64,000 bases of DNA, taken from assembly GCA_022457155.1 (NCBI GenBank), contig JAJGOT010000165.1, forward strand, positions 304,001 through 368,000, written 5' to 3'. Shown here piece by piece: positions 33,397 to 43,238 of this stretch. Both the position numbers and the translations under genes were made by a program. The notes under the pieces were generated by a model, which saw only the letters and a list, made by a program, of their open reading frames with translations, was not told the origin of the DNA and made no database searches. The stretch's first letter is position 1; each line of letters starts with the position of its first letter. Origin of the DNA: Cladopsammia gracilis. Lineage: Eukaryota > Cnidaria > Anthozoa > Scleractinia > Dendrophylliidae.

Positions 33397-33497
33397 CCTA
33401 AATAAATCTCATGCCCATGTAACAAATAAAAGTAATTTTATCTTCTCGTATTTATAAAGGAACGTTAAAAGAATGCAAAAGCTAGCTTTCTACTTAC

Positions 33498-33630
33498 CAG
33501 TGAACAACATTGAATACGCCGTTATCGGTCGCGGTCGCGTTAATCTTGTGAATGTTAACAAACTTGCTCCCTGGAGCTTTCGAGTACCTCGCGCATTGCG
33601 TGGGTGACGCGGTCCACTCAAGTTCAGTCA
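33498..33630 (-). CDS. possible internal or first coding exon
   Basis: The minus strand has TTCGATATCAG (acceptor-like) followed by an open frame reading TELEWTASPTQCARYSKAPG and on to NGVFNVVHW. It ends at a strong donor, TG|GTAAGT. The peptide looks coding but is not recognised. The first 27 bases lie in the inverted repeat. No neighbouring exon was identified, so this may be a relic. Confidence 0.35.
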
Positions 33631-34014
33631 CTGATATCGAAACAACCTCTGGAGTTTCAAACCTTGTCACTCTCTCTCCCGCTTAACCGTTAAAAATTTG
33701 AACTCTTAATTTAATTAATAACAAACGGTTACGTGATATGCGGCATGACGGCAAAATGCGAGACGCTGACAAGTTAAAATTTAATAACAGACGGCGAAAT
33801 GCGAGACCATTTAAAAATAACAGACACGATCGTTTCGAAATCGTATCAACAAATTTGATCGGACCATTGAGGCTGCTATAAATACCGGCATAAGCTGATT
33901 TCAGTTATTCAACAGCACATTAATTTTGGATTGAAACACAACGTCACGTAAGTCCATTTGTAACTTTATTCTATGATCATTTTAAATAAACGCGTGGGTT
34001 CCCTATGGAAATGC
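33604..34014 (+). repeat. inverted repeat, right copy, with promoter-like features
   Basis: Mirror copy of 28708-29190. On the plus strand it has TATAAATA at 33877-33884, GATTTCAGTTATTCAACAGC about 30 bases downstream, a GTAAGT donor at 33948 and AATAAA at 33985-33990. The two copies face outwards and bracket the PIF1-like gene and the left CATGAAA array. Confidence 0.7.
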
Positions 34015-34430
34015 GTTACACTCACCTGAATTAATTAATGCGTCTTTGCACACCTTCAACCGTGCAATCAAAGCACAAAGTCTCATTCGCGTTTTAGGTG
34101 AAATTTATTATTTTATTTGACCATGTTGCAATGTTGAGGCCCTGTTAGGGGGGGTCTGAATAATCCATAATCCTGGATAAATTTTCCGTATCCCAATATT
34201 GTAAAAAAAAATATCCCTAAAATAAAATTCTAAAACAATCTATTTATAGGGCGGGAAGAAGAGAGACCCTGGGAACGAGGTTGCCCCTAATTATCCTTTC
34301 GCGTCACGTGAATTGATTATTTTACGTACTGTATATCAAGCATAAATACAAAAAAAGCAAGTGACACACTCGAACACCAACCCCGCGGCCTGGCCAGTAC
34401 CTTACGCATGCGCACAGCTATATCACCCTG

Positions 34431-34490
34431 GCAGTTGCAACCATATACAGCTGTTTCGTCCTAGTTAGAACTCGTCAGCATGGCATAGCT
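34431..34490 (-). ncRNA. hammerhead ribozyme candidate, minus strand
   Basis: On the minus strand the core CTGACGA is intact (CUGANGA). A 5-bp stem II (GTTCT/AGGAC) with a short loop follows, then GAAAC, a minimal stem III (AC/GT around AGCT) and a predicted cleavage site after GTA. Stem I forms between GCCATG and TATGGT with G-U pairs at the ends. All three stems and the core can therefore be placed. Minimal stem III hammerheads are known from Penelope-like elements and retrozymes. Confidence 0.7.
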
Positions 34491-34518
34491 AGGCAGGGTC
34501 TCACAAAAGATCATCGAC

Positions 34519-34575
34519 AGCTATGCCATGTTGACGAGTCCTAATAAGGACGAAACAGCTGTCCATGGCTGCCAC
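34519..34575 (+). ncRNA. hammerhead ribozyme candidate, plus strand
   Basis: The motif order is stem I 5' strand GCCATG, core TTGACGA, stem II GTCC/GGAC with TAATAA loop, GAAAC, mini stem III (AC-AGCT-GT), cleavage triplet GTC, and stem I 3' strand CATGGC. Stem I is perfect. The first core base is T instead of C, which would be expected to weaken or abolish cleavage. The opposite-arm copy keeps the C. Confidence 0.65.
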
Positions 34576-34827
34576 TGCCAGGGTGATATGGCTGTGCGCA
34601 TGCGTAAGGTACTGGCCAGACCGCGGGGTTGGTGTTTGAGACACACTTGCTTTTTTCGTGTTTTACTTAAAATTTACTGACACACCAATCGGCAAAAATG
34701 CTGATCCACCTCCCCATACGCATGCTGTGGGAGGATGGCCATGCTGTCCCCAGCCAACAGCTACCACATGTGTTGTGTGGAGCTGGCGCTTAAAGCGATG
34801 CTTGCATCCACCTTGGCAGTAAAGGGC

Positions 34828-34882
34828 ACGACATTTAAAGTTCAAAATGATTGTCTCTTGCATGCGCGCGCGCGGCCTTCAG
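34828..34882. repeat. inverted repeat flanking the Penelope ORF, left
   Basis: CAAAATGATTGTCTCTTGCA, continuing TGCGCGCGCGCGGCCTTCAGAAG, is the reverse complement of 35569-35625 with few changes. The coding match of the Penelope fragment starts just inside it. Confidence 0.8.
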
Positions 34883-35580
34883 AAGAAATGAGGCAAATCC
34901 GAAATCCGACATGTCACACAGACCGACGCCCTCAAAAAAACACCGTGGCCGATGAAAAGGAGAGCAGGATCCCTTTGGTTCTTACTTACCATCCTCTGAA
35001 CAACAGAATCAAACGGATTTTGCTCGACAACTTCAGCATCATATCAAACGACCCTGAAACCAAGGAAATATTTCCTCAGCCACCAATGATCGCTTATCGC
35101 CGAGATCAAAACCTACGAAACGTCTTGGTCCACACGTCCGACACAAATCAAGCTACTTCGCCCGCAGGTTCTGCTCCTTGTCGACACCCCCGCTGCCGTA
35201 CCTGTGACCACATCTCAAATGACACTACTCTACTGGCTCCAAAAGGCTCCTTCACCATCAGAGAGTCCTTTACCTGTCTGTCATCTGGCCTTATGTACTG
35301 CATCTCCTGCCGTCGCTGCCCTGCCATTTACATTGGCGAAACTGGGCGCACTCTTAGGGAACGGTTTGGCGAACATCTCAGGAGTATTACCAAGAGTGCA
35401 CCCGGTTTTCCAGTCGCAGAGCACTTCAGTTCCAATGGACACTCTGTGGATGATGTGCAGGTTTGCGGCGTCAAAATCTGCGGCGGAAACAAGCAAAGGA
35501 AACGGCAGGAAATGCACCTTATTTTCCAACTTGGTACCTGTCAACCGCGAGGCCTAAATTCTGACTTTCGTTTCTTCTGA
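34883..35580 (+). pseudogene. Penelope-like element, thumb and GIY-YIG region
   Basis: The open frame (formally from 34735) contains IPLVLTYHPLNNRIKRIL and AYRRDQNLRNVLV, typical of the region after the reverse transcriptase core. A Cys/His cluster follows (PCRHPRCRTCDHI), then LMYCISCRRCPAIYIGETGR and LRERFGEH, a GIY-YIG endonuclease with intact YIGET. The reverse transcriptase is absent. The first 45 or so codons of the formal ORF lie in the left inverted repeat and beyond and are not homologous. The frame is unbroken to the stop at 35580, so this copy is younger than the one at 9228-9770. Confidence 0.88.
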
Positions 35581-35625
35581 AGGTCGCGCGCCCGCATGCA
35601 AGAGACAATCATTTTAATCTTTAGA
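35569..35625. repeat. inverted repeat flanking the Penelope ORF, right
   Basis: The right partner of 34828-34882. It overlaps the stop codon region and continues GCATGCAAGAGACAATCATT. Confidence 0.8.
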
Positions 35626-35659
35626 TGTCGTGGCATATTTCTCAACAAACATATTTCCA

Positions 35660-35683
35660 CTGAAGAAGGGCAAAGCCCGAAAC
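35660..35683 (+). ncRNA. hammerhead-core-like motif 3' of the Penelope fragment
   Basis: CTGAAGA, then a perfect GGGC-AAA-GCCC stem, then GAAAC. The order matches the hammerhead core around stem II. Stems I and III could not be drawn with confidence. The same arrangement follows the other Penelope fragment (9903-9932). Confidence 0.45.
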
Positions 35684-35821
35684 GTTTGGAACTTATTAAA
35701 AAACTTTGACACTTTAAAATAAAATTTAAAAAAGTTTATTCTATATTTAGCCGTTTGTCAAGGAGGGTTTTAGTGTAGACTGAGTATTAAAACCTTTCAA
35801 AAGCCGCGTGCATGCAACGGA

Positions 35822-36006
35822 TTAGAGGTCAAGTCTGTCGGTTGTGGTTCCCGTGATTTTAAAGCTTTTTGACCTCATTATTTTTAGCATCCTTTTTTGC
35901 CTGGCGGTTGGTGTGTTGTTTTTGCCATTAATATTGGCATGTAGATTTTTATGTAGGAAAGGTTTGAATTTCTCTAACTGACTGATTCTCTCTGACATGA
36001 CAGGAT
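35822..36006 (-). CDS. possible terminal exon, minus strand
   Basis: After GATCATTTCAG (acceptor) the minus strand is open for 60 codons to TAA. It reads VMSERISQLEKFKPFLHKNL then RQKRMLKIMRSKSFKITGT, basic and protein-like. The family is not recognised and no upstream exon was found. It lies within the 34136-36844 element, which argues for a repeat-derived or captured fragment. Confidence 0.3.
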
Positions 36007-36844
36007 CTGAAATGATCTGTTGGCCGTGAATGTCTTTCCTGCTATTAATGTCACACTGGGCCCAGCTATTTTAGTTTTGTCTTTGCAGGATTTTAATTTT
36101 CAGGATCCAAGCTTTATTGCAGAGAGAGTTGTAGCTTAATAAGCTATTCAACTTGTAGAGAGTTGAAGTTTGTCTCAGTCAAGGCTGTAATTTAAGCTTC
36201 CATTTGCTACGCTTTATAGCTGCGTGGAGCTGGCTGTTTATACTAAAACCTCTGTTGGCAAATTTTAACAGTCTAGTGACTGCTTCGTTTATGCCACTAT
36301 TTCATTCAGGCAAGACCATATGGTGTCGGTTCTCCTCTCGAACCTCATCAGTTGCCGGGTTTGTATTTGTTAGTTGCTACCTTTCAGTAGCAACACATAT
36401 TTTTGTTGAGAATGGTTAAACCATTCTGCTCGGCATAATTTTCAAGCTTATAAATTGCCCCAGTAACTTCGAGGAGTGGCTCATTAAGCGGGTGTAACAG
36501 CGATGTGAGAGATGCCATTTTTTAAAGCGAGTCTTTTGTTGACCTTTGATCACCTACAGTGAGTTCTCAACTACCCGCCATCTTGAGTATATTACCCAGA
36601 AGACTTAGCGACTGGCCACTGGAGATAAATATTTGTCGTTCTCTGTATGACTTTTACCTCTCTTTATGACCTTTTATCCTTTTTTATGTAAAAAGCAATC
36701 TATGTGATAATGATCGATAATAATCCGTAATTTTAAAATGAGGACGCAAATAATCCGTAATCCTTAAATTTAGTGGCCAATAATCCGTATCCCTTCTCTA
36801 AAAACCCCTAATAATCCATAATCCTAAAACCCTAACAGGGCCTC

Positions 36845-37132
36845 AATGTTTCAATCAAGATGAAACTTCGAGACAATGTTGTTCATATAATAAAGAAAAT
36901 TATGACCATAAAAGTTTAAAAACAATCTATCTTGCGGTTTTTGAAATATGTAGAAAAGCGCTAAAACTACAATATCAAGGACTATCAGTCAAAAAAACCA
37001 TGGTTTCCTATAGAAAATCGAATCTCCAAAACTAAAACGAGAAACGCTTTCAAACTTTCATAGTTTCATCGCATACACTAAACACACATTTTGGCGTAAA
37101 TTTGAGAATGAGAAATTAAACTTTTATAGCGG
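36845..37132. other. intergenic between TIR element and LINE
   Basis: AT-rich, no feature recognised. Confidence 0.35.
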
Positions 37133-37870
37133 AGCACTCGCCAGGCCGAAGGCCTGGCAGCGCAGCCCCATACTCATAGAACCTGTGCCGTCATTTTTCA
37201 TGGTCATGGATAGCGGAATGTTTCGCGGGCGTGCGTGTGCCCGACCTCCGCCGTCACATCGTGGTGTGTCACACAGGACCGCGCTCCGTCGCGCAGGACT
37301 AGCTCGCGGGCGCGTATGACGTTGCAAAACATGCGCATACGACGTCATGTAGAAACCAAAGCGAGGCTTTGTTTTTTGCGCGGTTACACGGCCGAATGTC
37401 ACGTCAGCTAGAAAAACACTTTGATTGTCTGCTGTGTTTACTGAGCGGAGAAAACGGTTGAAATTATAAGTCGTTATTTTCCTGCATTTTTTCGCGGTTT
37501 GCTACTCAAGACAGGGATACTCAGAAGCCGCTTTAGTGGAAAAAGAAGAGCTTCCTGGGATAAAATCTTGCTTCGGGGAACGTCATACATTTTTCAAAGC
37601 GGGGAGATGTTTGATTTTATTACGGAATCCAGTACCACAGGAGCGGAGAAAACGGACACTAAAACTCTCGAACGTTATGAATATGACGGCAAACAACCTT
37701 TGCCGAAGAGGAGAAACACTGGACATCGGACAAACAAACATAAGCAGAAAAGCAAGTAACGTCTAAATGTGATTTGCAAAAATTGTTTAGTTTAATAATA
37801 AGACTTAAGCTTAAGCTTCAGTTAAATATGTTAATTTTACCCGAAGAATTTTCTCCAAGTTTTTGCATTC
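37133..37870 (+). repeat. CpG-rich 5' region of an L1/Tx1-like LINE
   Basis: A CpG-rich block with the hairpin GCCAGGCCGAAGGCCTGGC (about 37140) precedes the LINE coding remnant. GAGAAAACGGTT and TTTGCTACTCAAGA (about 37445-37510) recur at 41106-41165, showing a repeated 5' segment. The ORF at 37499-37759 is a Lys/Arg-rich 86-codon frame that could be an ORF1 remnant. Confidence 0.5.
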
Positions 37871-40255
37871 AGAGCTAAATTTACAACTTTGAATATCCGT
37901 GGTTTTAGCAATGAAGCGAAAGAACGCTCTGTTTTTGATTTTGCGAAAAATTCCCGTTCTGATTTTATTTGTTTACAAGAACCTTTAGCGACAAGACAAA
38001 ATGCGATAATTCGCTGACAGCTAAATGAAATGGCGCGGTAAAAGTTTCTGGTCGCCCGCTCTTGGTAAACAAGGCGGCGTTGCCATTCTTGTCGCTGAAA
38101 ATACTGATTTCAAATGTTTACAATGGAAAAAAGATTCTTCTGGTAGAATTGTTGGTGTTTTAACTGATTTCGACGACACGAAAATTAATTTGGTTTTATA
38201 CTTATGCACCCACGAATCCAAGTGAACGTACTTTTATGACACAATTCATGAATATTTTTTCCGAACTCTTTTAAAATTATTGCTGGCGATTTTAACTGCA
38301 TTGAAAACGTTTCTGATAAGTTTGGAGGAAATCCTACAATTTCCATGGATTTGAAAGATCTGCACAGTGTTCTCTGGCGCAAAAAAACACGGCCGACTGA
38401 AAAATACAATGCACATGGTAATAATGCGGATAAAACTATCGGTACACGTTTGGATAATTTTTTTATTGCTCAGGACTTGTATGATTCCTTTTTAAAATTT
38501 GAAATTTTGCCTTGTGTTTTTTCCGATCATGATTCTGTTGATTTAAGCTGCAATTTGCATAATTCATTTTCCCGTGGACCAGGACTTTGGAGGCTAAATT
38601 TAGAATTTAATGTTTGCGATATGATCTCAGAAATTATTAAGAAACATGCATTGTACTGGAAAGCATTTACTTTCATTCAAGCTTTGTAAAATTAGTTGCT
38701 ATAGATTTTGGTCGAAGTAAACAACGCGCAACTATAAATTCTTTGATCGAAGCTAAACGGGCTCTTATTGAAGGAGATAGCTCAGCGAAAACCACCATAG
38801 AAATGCTAGAAAGAGAAATTCGGGCCATTAATTTATCCCAAATGAGAGGAAGCCAAATTCGTAGCAGAGTCAAATGGCTTGAAGAAGGTGTTAAACCTAC
38901 CAAATTCACGTGCTCAGAAAAATACTGTTCAATCTATTTATAACTCCGCCGGTGTTAGTTGAAGTCTTTTCACAAGATTCCGGCCCATTTCGATTTTTAC
39001 CGTAATTTGTACTTGCAAGAACCTGTTAATTTAACAGTCCAAACTGAATTTTTTAACAATCTTGTAAACAGATTAAGTGAGAGCGAAATTTTATCCTGCG
39101 AAGGATTTTTATCTTTGGCTGAAATTACCCACGCAATGCGTGGACTTTCTTCAGGGAAAACCTCCGGTTCAGACGGATTACCTCAACAATTTTTCGCTAA
39201 ATTCTGGGATCTTTTAGGCCCTATTCTCTTCGAAATTATAAATTTAGTTTGGAAAATAATTCTCTCAGTGATTCAATGCAAGGAAGCGTGACTAGATTAC
39301 TTTACAAGAAAGATGATAAGAAAAACCTCAAAAATTGGTGGCCCGGCCATTTCGCTACTCAATGTTGATAACAAAATTTGTTCAAAAGCTCTTACAAACA
39401 GACTTTCAAAATTGTTACCCTCGATTATTTCAAGAAGATCAAACTTGTTCCGTCCCAGGTAGGACGATTTTTGAGAATTTATTTCTCTTGCGTGATACTC
39501 TAAATTATATAAATATTACCAATGAAACTGGTATCTTGCTGAAAACATTGGAAAACTTTTTACCAATGTTTTAAGTCGTTTTGGATTTGGCCCTAATTTC
39601 CAGCGGTGGATTTCTACATTATACTGTCAAGCAAATATGAAAATTATAGTTAATGTTTTTTTGACCAAAGAAATTCCACTCGAGTGGGGGGTGAAGTAGG
39701 GAGATCCCCGGTCTCCACTTTTGTACATTTTATGCGCAGTAGTTTTGGCGACCAGTATAAGAAAGGATGATACTATTGAAGGTTTTCTCATTCCAGAAAC
39801 CTGAGGAAAGCCAATAAGCGGATGACTCCACATGTTTTGTAAAGGACATTTTTTTCTTTAGACAAATTGTTTACCTTTATACTTCACAAATACGAGACAG
39901 GTACAGGTACAGGACAGGTACAGGTAAATTAAACGTGGCAAAGAGTACAGAAGCCATGAGGTTAGGAGCTTGGTGCTCACGTCCGGACACTCCTTATGGC
40001 CTCCTTACCACGCCTTTCCAAGCTAGATTAAAATTTGAACCTGTGAAAGGTTGTGGGGTGTTTTCACTCCCATCCTATCGGCACTACTCATTACTAGGTT
40101 TTTAGTTAATGTTAAGACTATTTTCTTCTTCATTAAGACCATACTTCATGGTATATGGGTTTTTCGAAATAAAGCAACTTTTCACAATGGCACCGAGAAC
40201 TCTCGGGACACTGTAAGGGACATAAGGAATGACATCACAACACAGTTGCAAATTG
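37871..40255 (+). pseudogene. L1/Tx1-like LINE ORF2 remnant
   Basis: Fragments in several frames follow ORF2 order. First is an AP endonuclease (NIRGFSNEAKERSVF, DFICLQEP, GGVAILVAENT, then AGDFNCIEN near 38285). Next is reverse transcriptase (GLSSGKTSGSDGLPQQFF at about 39131, KKNLKNW near 39326, EDQTCSVPGRTIFENLFLL at 39440, then IVN/EIPLE and GDP near 39640-39710). Last is a C-terminal ILHGIWVFRNKATFHNGT at about 40140. The YADD segment is missing between about 39540 and 39560. There are stops and frameshifts throughout, so it is dead. Confidence 0.85.
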
Positions 40256-40680
40256 CCCCCGGGGGGGGGGGGGGGGGGGGGGGGCTGGGACTCTGAGACC
40301 CTTAACCTATACTAGACCATTTTAGCTGCATTTTGCAACCCTTTTCTAGAATAAACACCGAAAAATCCTACCCTATCCTAGACCTTTTCTAGACTCACTA
40401 TTTTGCAGAAACTTGTTCACTATCACAGTCTAAGATACCAGGGGTCAGTAAAAAATAAAATGTCGTACAGCACACCTTACCGATTTTTCCATTTGCCAGT
40501 AAACCTCGTCTAGACTAAATTCTTCATGCAACTGATCAGTTTTGTGGAAAATGATACCCTATTCTAGACCAAACATTTCTGATTACTATACCCTATCCCA
40601 GACTAAACTGCTTGAAAACCGTACCCTTGACAGCGGCACATACCTATATAGCTCATATATGGGAGTACCCCCTCCCCTGG
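40256..40680 (-). mobile_element. 8-bp-TSD repeat family, copy 3
   Basis: GCAAATTG lies directly on both sides (40248-40255 and 40681-40688), a perfect 8-bp duplication, and the insertion splits the LINE 3' region. The G24 tract (40261-40284) forms the left edge, and GGGAGTACCCCCTCCCCTGG the right edge. The body reads AACCTATACTAGACCATTTT and CTTTTCTAGAATAAACACC, the reverse of copy 2. Confidence 0.92.
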
Positions 40681-41200
40681 GCAAATTGATTTCTCCCGAA
40701 TGACCAAATAGAAATTTTCTGCTTTGTGGTGTCATCCGAATATTTGTGAAATACAACAGTCAAAGCTTGTGACTCTATAAATAATTTAGCTACTGGCAAC
40801 TCATCATTCAATACCAGAAATGACTAAAGTAATCATGTGCAAACCAGAAAGGACTTTCAAGTGGACCAAACGACCGGAAATGAACTTTATAAATAATCCC
40901 TTGTGGACTAGACTTTCAAGTGACTCATGTAAACTGGAACTGACCTTGTATTATTGTAACCGGAAATGACTAGCTTTATAATGCAGGATGCCTTGTAACC
41001 GGAAATGACTAGCCTCTCAGGATAATATTGTAAACTTTAGGGATTTGTTATTGATGAATAAAACATTTTAAAACGAAAAAAAAAACACCATTGTTTTGTT
41101 TAGCAGAGAAAACGGTTTGCAAAATCGTTTTTCCCTGCTTTTTTTCGTGGTTTGCTACTCAAGAGAGGTTTCACATTTCAGAAACAGTGAGCTTTTGAGG
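40681..41200 (+). repeat. LINE 3' region and a second LINE 5' fragment
   Basis: The segment after 40688 continues the LINE 3' tail interrupted by the repeat. It contains repeated GGAAATGACT motifs and an AATAAA near 41058. At 41100-41170 the sequence TTTGTTTAGCAGAGAAAACG and TTTGCTACTCAAGAGAGG repeats the 5' segment seen at 37440-37510. Confidence 0.55.
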
Positions 41201-41799
41201 AATTTGTGCAGTCTAAATGCACTGTGCAGACGGTCACGTAATAAGCTTACTGTTTTTGAGAATTGCTAAAATTGAAAAATAGCCTGGTCGTCAATCTTAA
41301 TTCTAATTATTCTTGTGCTTCCGACCTTTCACCTAGTTAAGCTTATCATCATCGTTTTTGTTCAGAGAGCTCCGCTGTTAGGCTAAGCCTATCTATATAT
41401 ATTAAGCTTAATTGAGGAACTTATGGATGTGCTCACACACACGCAAAATCACAAGTTGGAAATATTTTTCTGATTTACTCAAAATCGGCTTGACAAAAGA
41501 TTCTAACTTTTCGATATTAATTTTGTTTGCCATATGTCATAGTTTATCGTAATAGTTTTGATTTTTCTAGATGCCATCACAATCATTCGGAATTAAGACT
41601 TCAATTTCAATTTGATTTCAATTTTTCTCGTTTATCTCCGTAATTTTAAATGCGATTTACAAAATTGTTACACTTTTTTAAACTTCAAACTACACATGTA
41701 CAATATTTTTTGTAAGTTTCATACTAATTCAAAAAAGGAAAGTTAAACGGCCGCTCAAAAATGTTTGGTGCGGCTACATGGAAACTGGAGGGAAACACC
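41201..41799. other. intergenic, no feature recognised
   Basis: AT-rich sequence without a coding frame or repeat boundary that I could support. Confidence 0.35.
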
Positions 41800-42130
41800 T
41801 TAAAGAAGTGAAGATTTGTTTGTTATTCAACTTACGGGAACAGGAAAGTCCCTTATTTTCCAGTCCGCACCGATATTGTGAAAGAGATGAGTTTTAAGTC
41901 CATTGCTGTTTCACCCCTGACTTCGCAAATGGAAGTTCAAGTAAAATTCCTAAAATCAATAGGCATTGGTGTTGAGTTCACTGGTGAAGATCAAAAGGAT
42001 GCGAAAAAAGTAGTTGAAAGTGGAGACTGCAAGATTGTCTTTGGATCACTGGAGTCATTTTTGTATTTTGATCGATGGAGGAAGACGTTGTCGAGCGAAG
42101 TTGTGCCTTATTGCTGTGGATGGAGCTAAC
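41800..42130 (+). pseudogene. RecQ-like DEAH helicase fragment
   Basis: One frame reads VIQLTGTGKSLIFQSAPI (Walker A). It stops, and the next frame (from 41878) reads FKSIAVSPLTSQMEVQVKFL, VEFTGEDQKDA and CKIVFGSLESFL. These are motifs I, Ia and following of RecQ-type helicases. The DEAH box region is degenerate (VDGANCIS). With a frameshift and a lost catalytic Glu, it is a relic. Confidence 0.75.
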
Positions 42131-42440
42131 TGTATTTCACACTTATATACATGTAGACATACAGTGTAATGACAAGATCTGGCACTACATAACGTGTGTT
42201 AGACATATCTGGTGACCAGTAGCGATGCATAAATTAAATTTTGTATTTATGTCACAGACACGATTGGTGGCCCACGCATCCAGCCGTTCTTCTTGGGGAG
42301 GCTCAGAGACAGGACGCGAGAAAGTGGTGGAAATCGAGCCTAAGGCTGACACTAAAGCTAGGCGTTCTTTTTCAATTTGTGCCCACACTTCTTCATTTGG
42401 ACGTAGTTTGCAAGAGGTGTAGGAGACTGGTTAAAGGTTG
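42131..42440. other. intergenic, no feature recognised
   Basis: Overlapping short frames on both strands have no known features. Confidence 0.35.
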
Positions 42441-42447
42441 CCAGAAT

Positions 42448-42680
42448 CATTAGGTTGCAGAACAGCAACCCAAGCCCACTTTACAAAACATCCACATGGA
42501 GGGTGACAGGTTTGTTGTCATCAAAGTAGGCTAAACATGAGTGAGCTGTTTTGCTGTCAGGAAGGCTACTTGGTGGGTGTCAGACCAAGTCTTATGGACA
42601 TCTTGGCCCATCATAGTTAAGGTTGCTGGAACTTCATCTTCTGATTCTTTGGTGTCATCTTCATCTTCCAGCGAGTTGTT
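42448..42680 (-). pseudogene. Ty3/gypsy RT-RNase H scrap
   Basis: The minus strand reads HKTWSDTHQVAFLTAKQLTH. In shifted frames it then gives YFDDNKPVTLHVD- and GLG-like segments, the start of the RNase H domain of gypsy Pol. It is short and frameshifted. Confidence 0.6.
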
Positions 42681-42983
42681 TTGTTCAATTCCTTTTTTTC
42701 TTAGCATTTGACGAGGGAGTCAAATTAGTAGAATTGCCCTAAGAGGAGATTCTTGTTTTTCTTTTGCTGATTATTTTGTCACTAAATTCATCCATTAACA
42801 CGCCCTTATGTCTGGTTTTGGTAGATGGTTTGAGAGCACTGTCTTTACACCACCATGTCTCATCCCATCAGGAAATGGTTTTTGACTTACCTAATTATAC
42901 TGCACACAGTTTGTTTTAATTTCATAATGATTGATTTAAAATCCCTAGACAATGACAAGTATACCATAAAATCCCAGTTACCG

Positions 42984-43150
42984 GTATAATTTATGTTGTA
43001 GTTTAAAATTATTTCAAACTAGGCTAATTTTTATTTTCCTTTGTCTGAGATTATGTTAATGAATCTGGGACAAAAAAAAAAATAAAAAATTAACCTAGTT
43101 TGAAATAATTTTTAACCTAAAATAATTCTAACCTACAACATAATTATACT
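42984..43150. mobile_element. MITE with GTATAATTTATGTTGTAG ends
   Basis: The two halves (GTATAATTTATGTTGTAG... and ...CTACAACATAATTATAC) pair over about 50 bases, including ATTATTTCAAACTAGG. It lies just downstream of the DESI2 stop codon. Confidence 0.75.
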
Positions 43151-43238
43151 AAGCCATCAATAAATAGATGATCACAACATTTAAGAAAAAGCATTAGAAC
43201 AAAAAGTTAACCATTGAATGTTTCCAGTCAGTTGCTTG

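Larger units (their letters stand above)
34350..34655. repeat. palindrome with about 140-bp arms
   Basis: The left arm (34350-34490) and right arm (34519-34655) are about 85-90 percent identical in reverse complement by eye. They share AACACCAACCCCGCGG, TGGCCAGTACCTTACGCATG, ATATCACCCTGGCAG and CAGCTGTTTCGTCCT. The spacer is about 28 bases. Each arm carries one hammerhead-like motif pointing towards its own outer end. Confidence 0.9.
34136..36844. mobile_element. 2.7-kb TIR element with 6-bp TSD (composite)
   Basis: The ends are perfect 15-bp inverted repeats, GAGGCCCTGTTAGGG and CCCTAACAGGGCCTC. AATGTT flanks both sides directly (34130-34135 and 36845-36850). Subterminal TAATCCATAATCC and TAATCCGTATCCC motifs recur near both ends. 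Inside lie a palindrome with hammerhead motifs and a Penelope-like fragment, probably later insertions. No transposase is evident. A 6-bp duplication fits few superfamilies, so no assignment is made. Confidence 0.75.
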
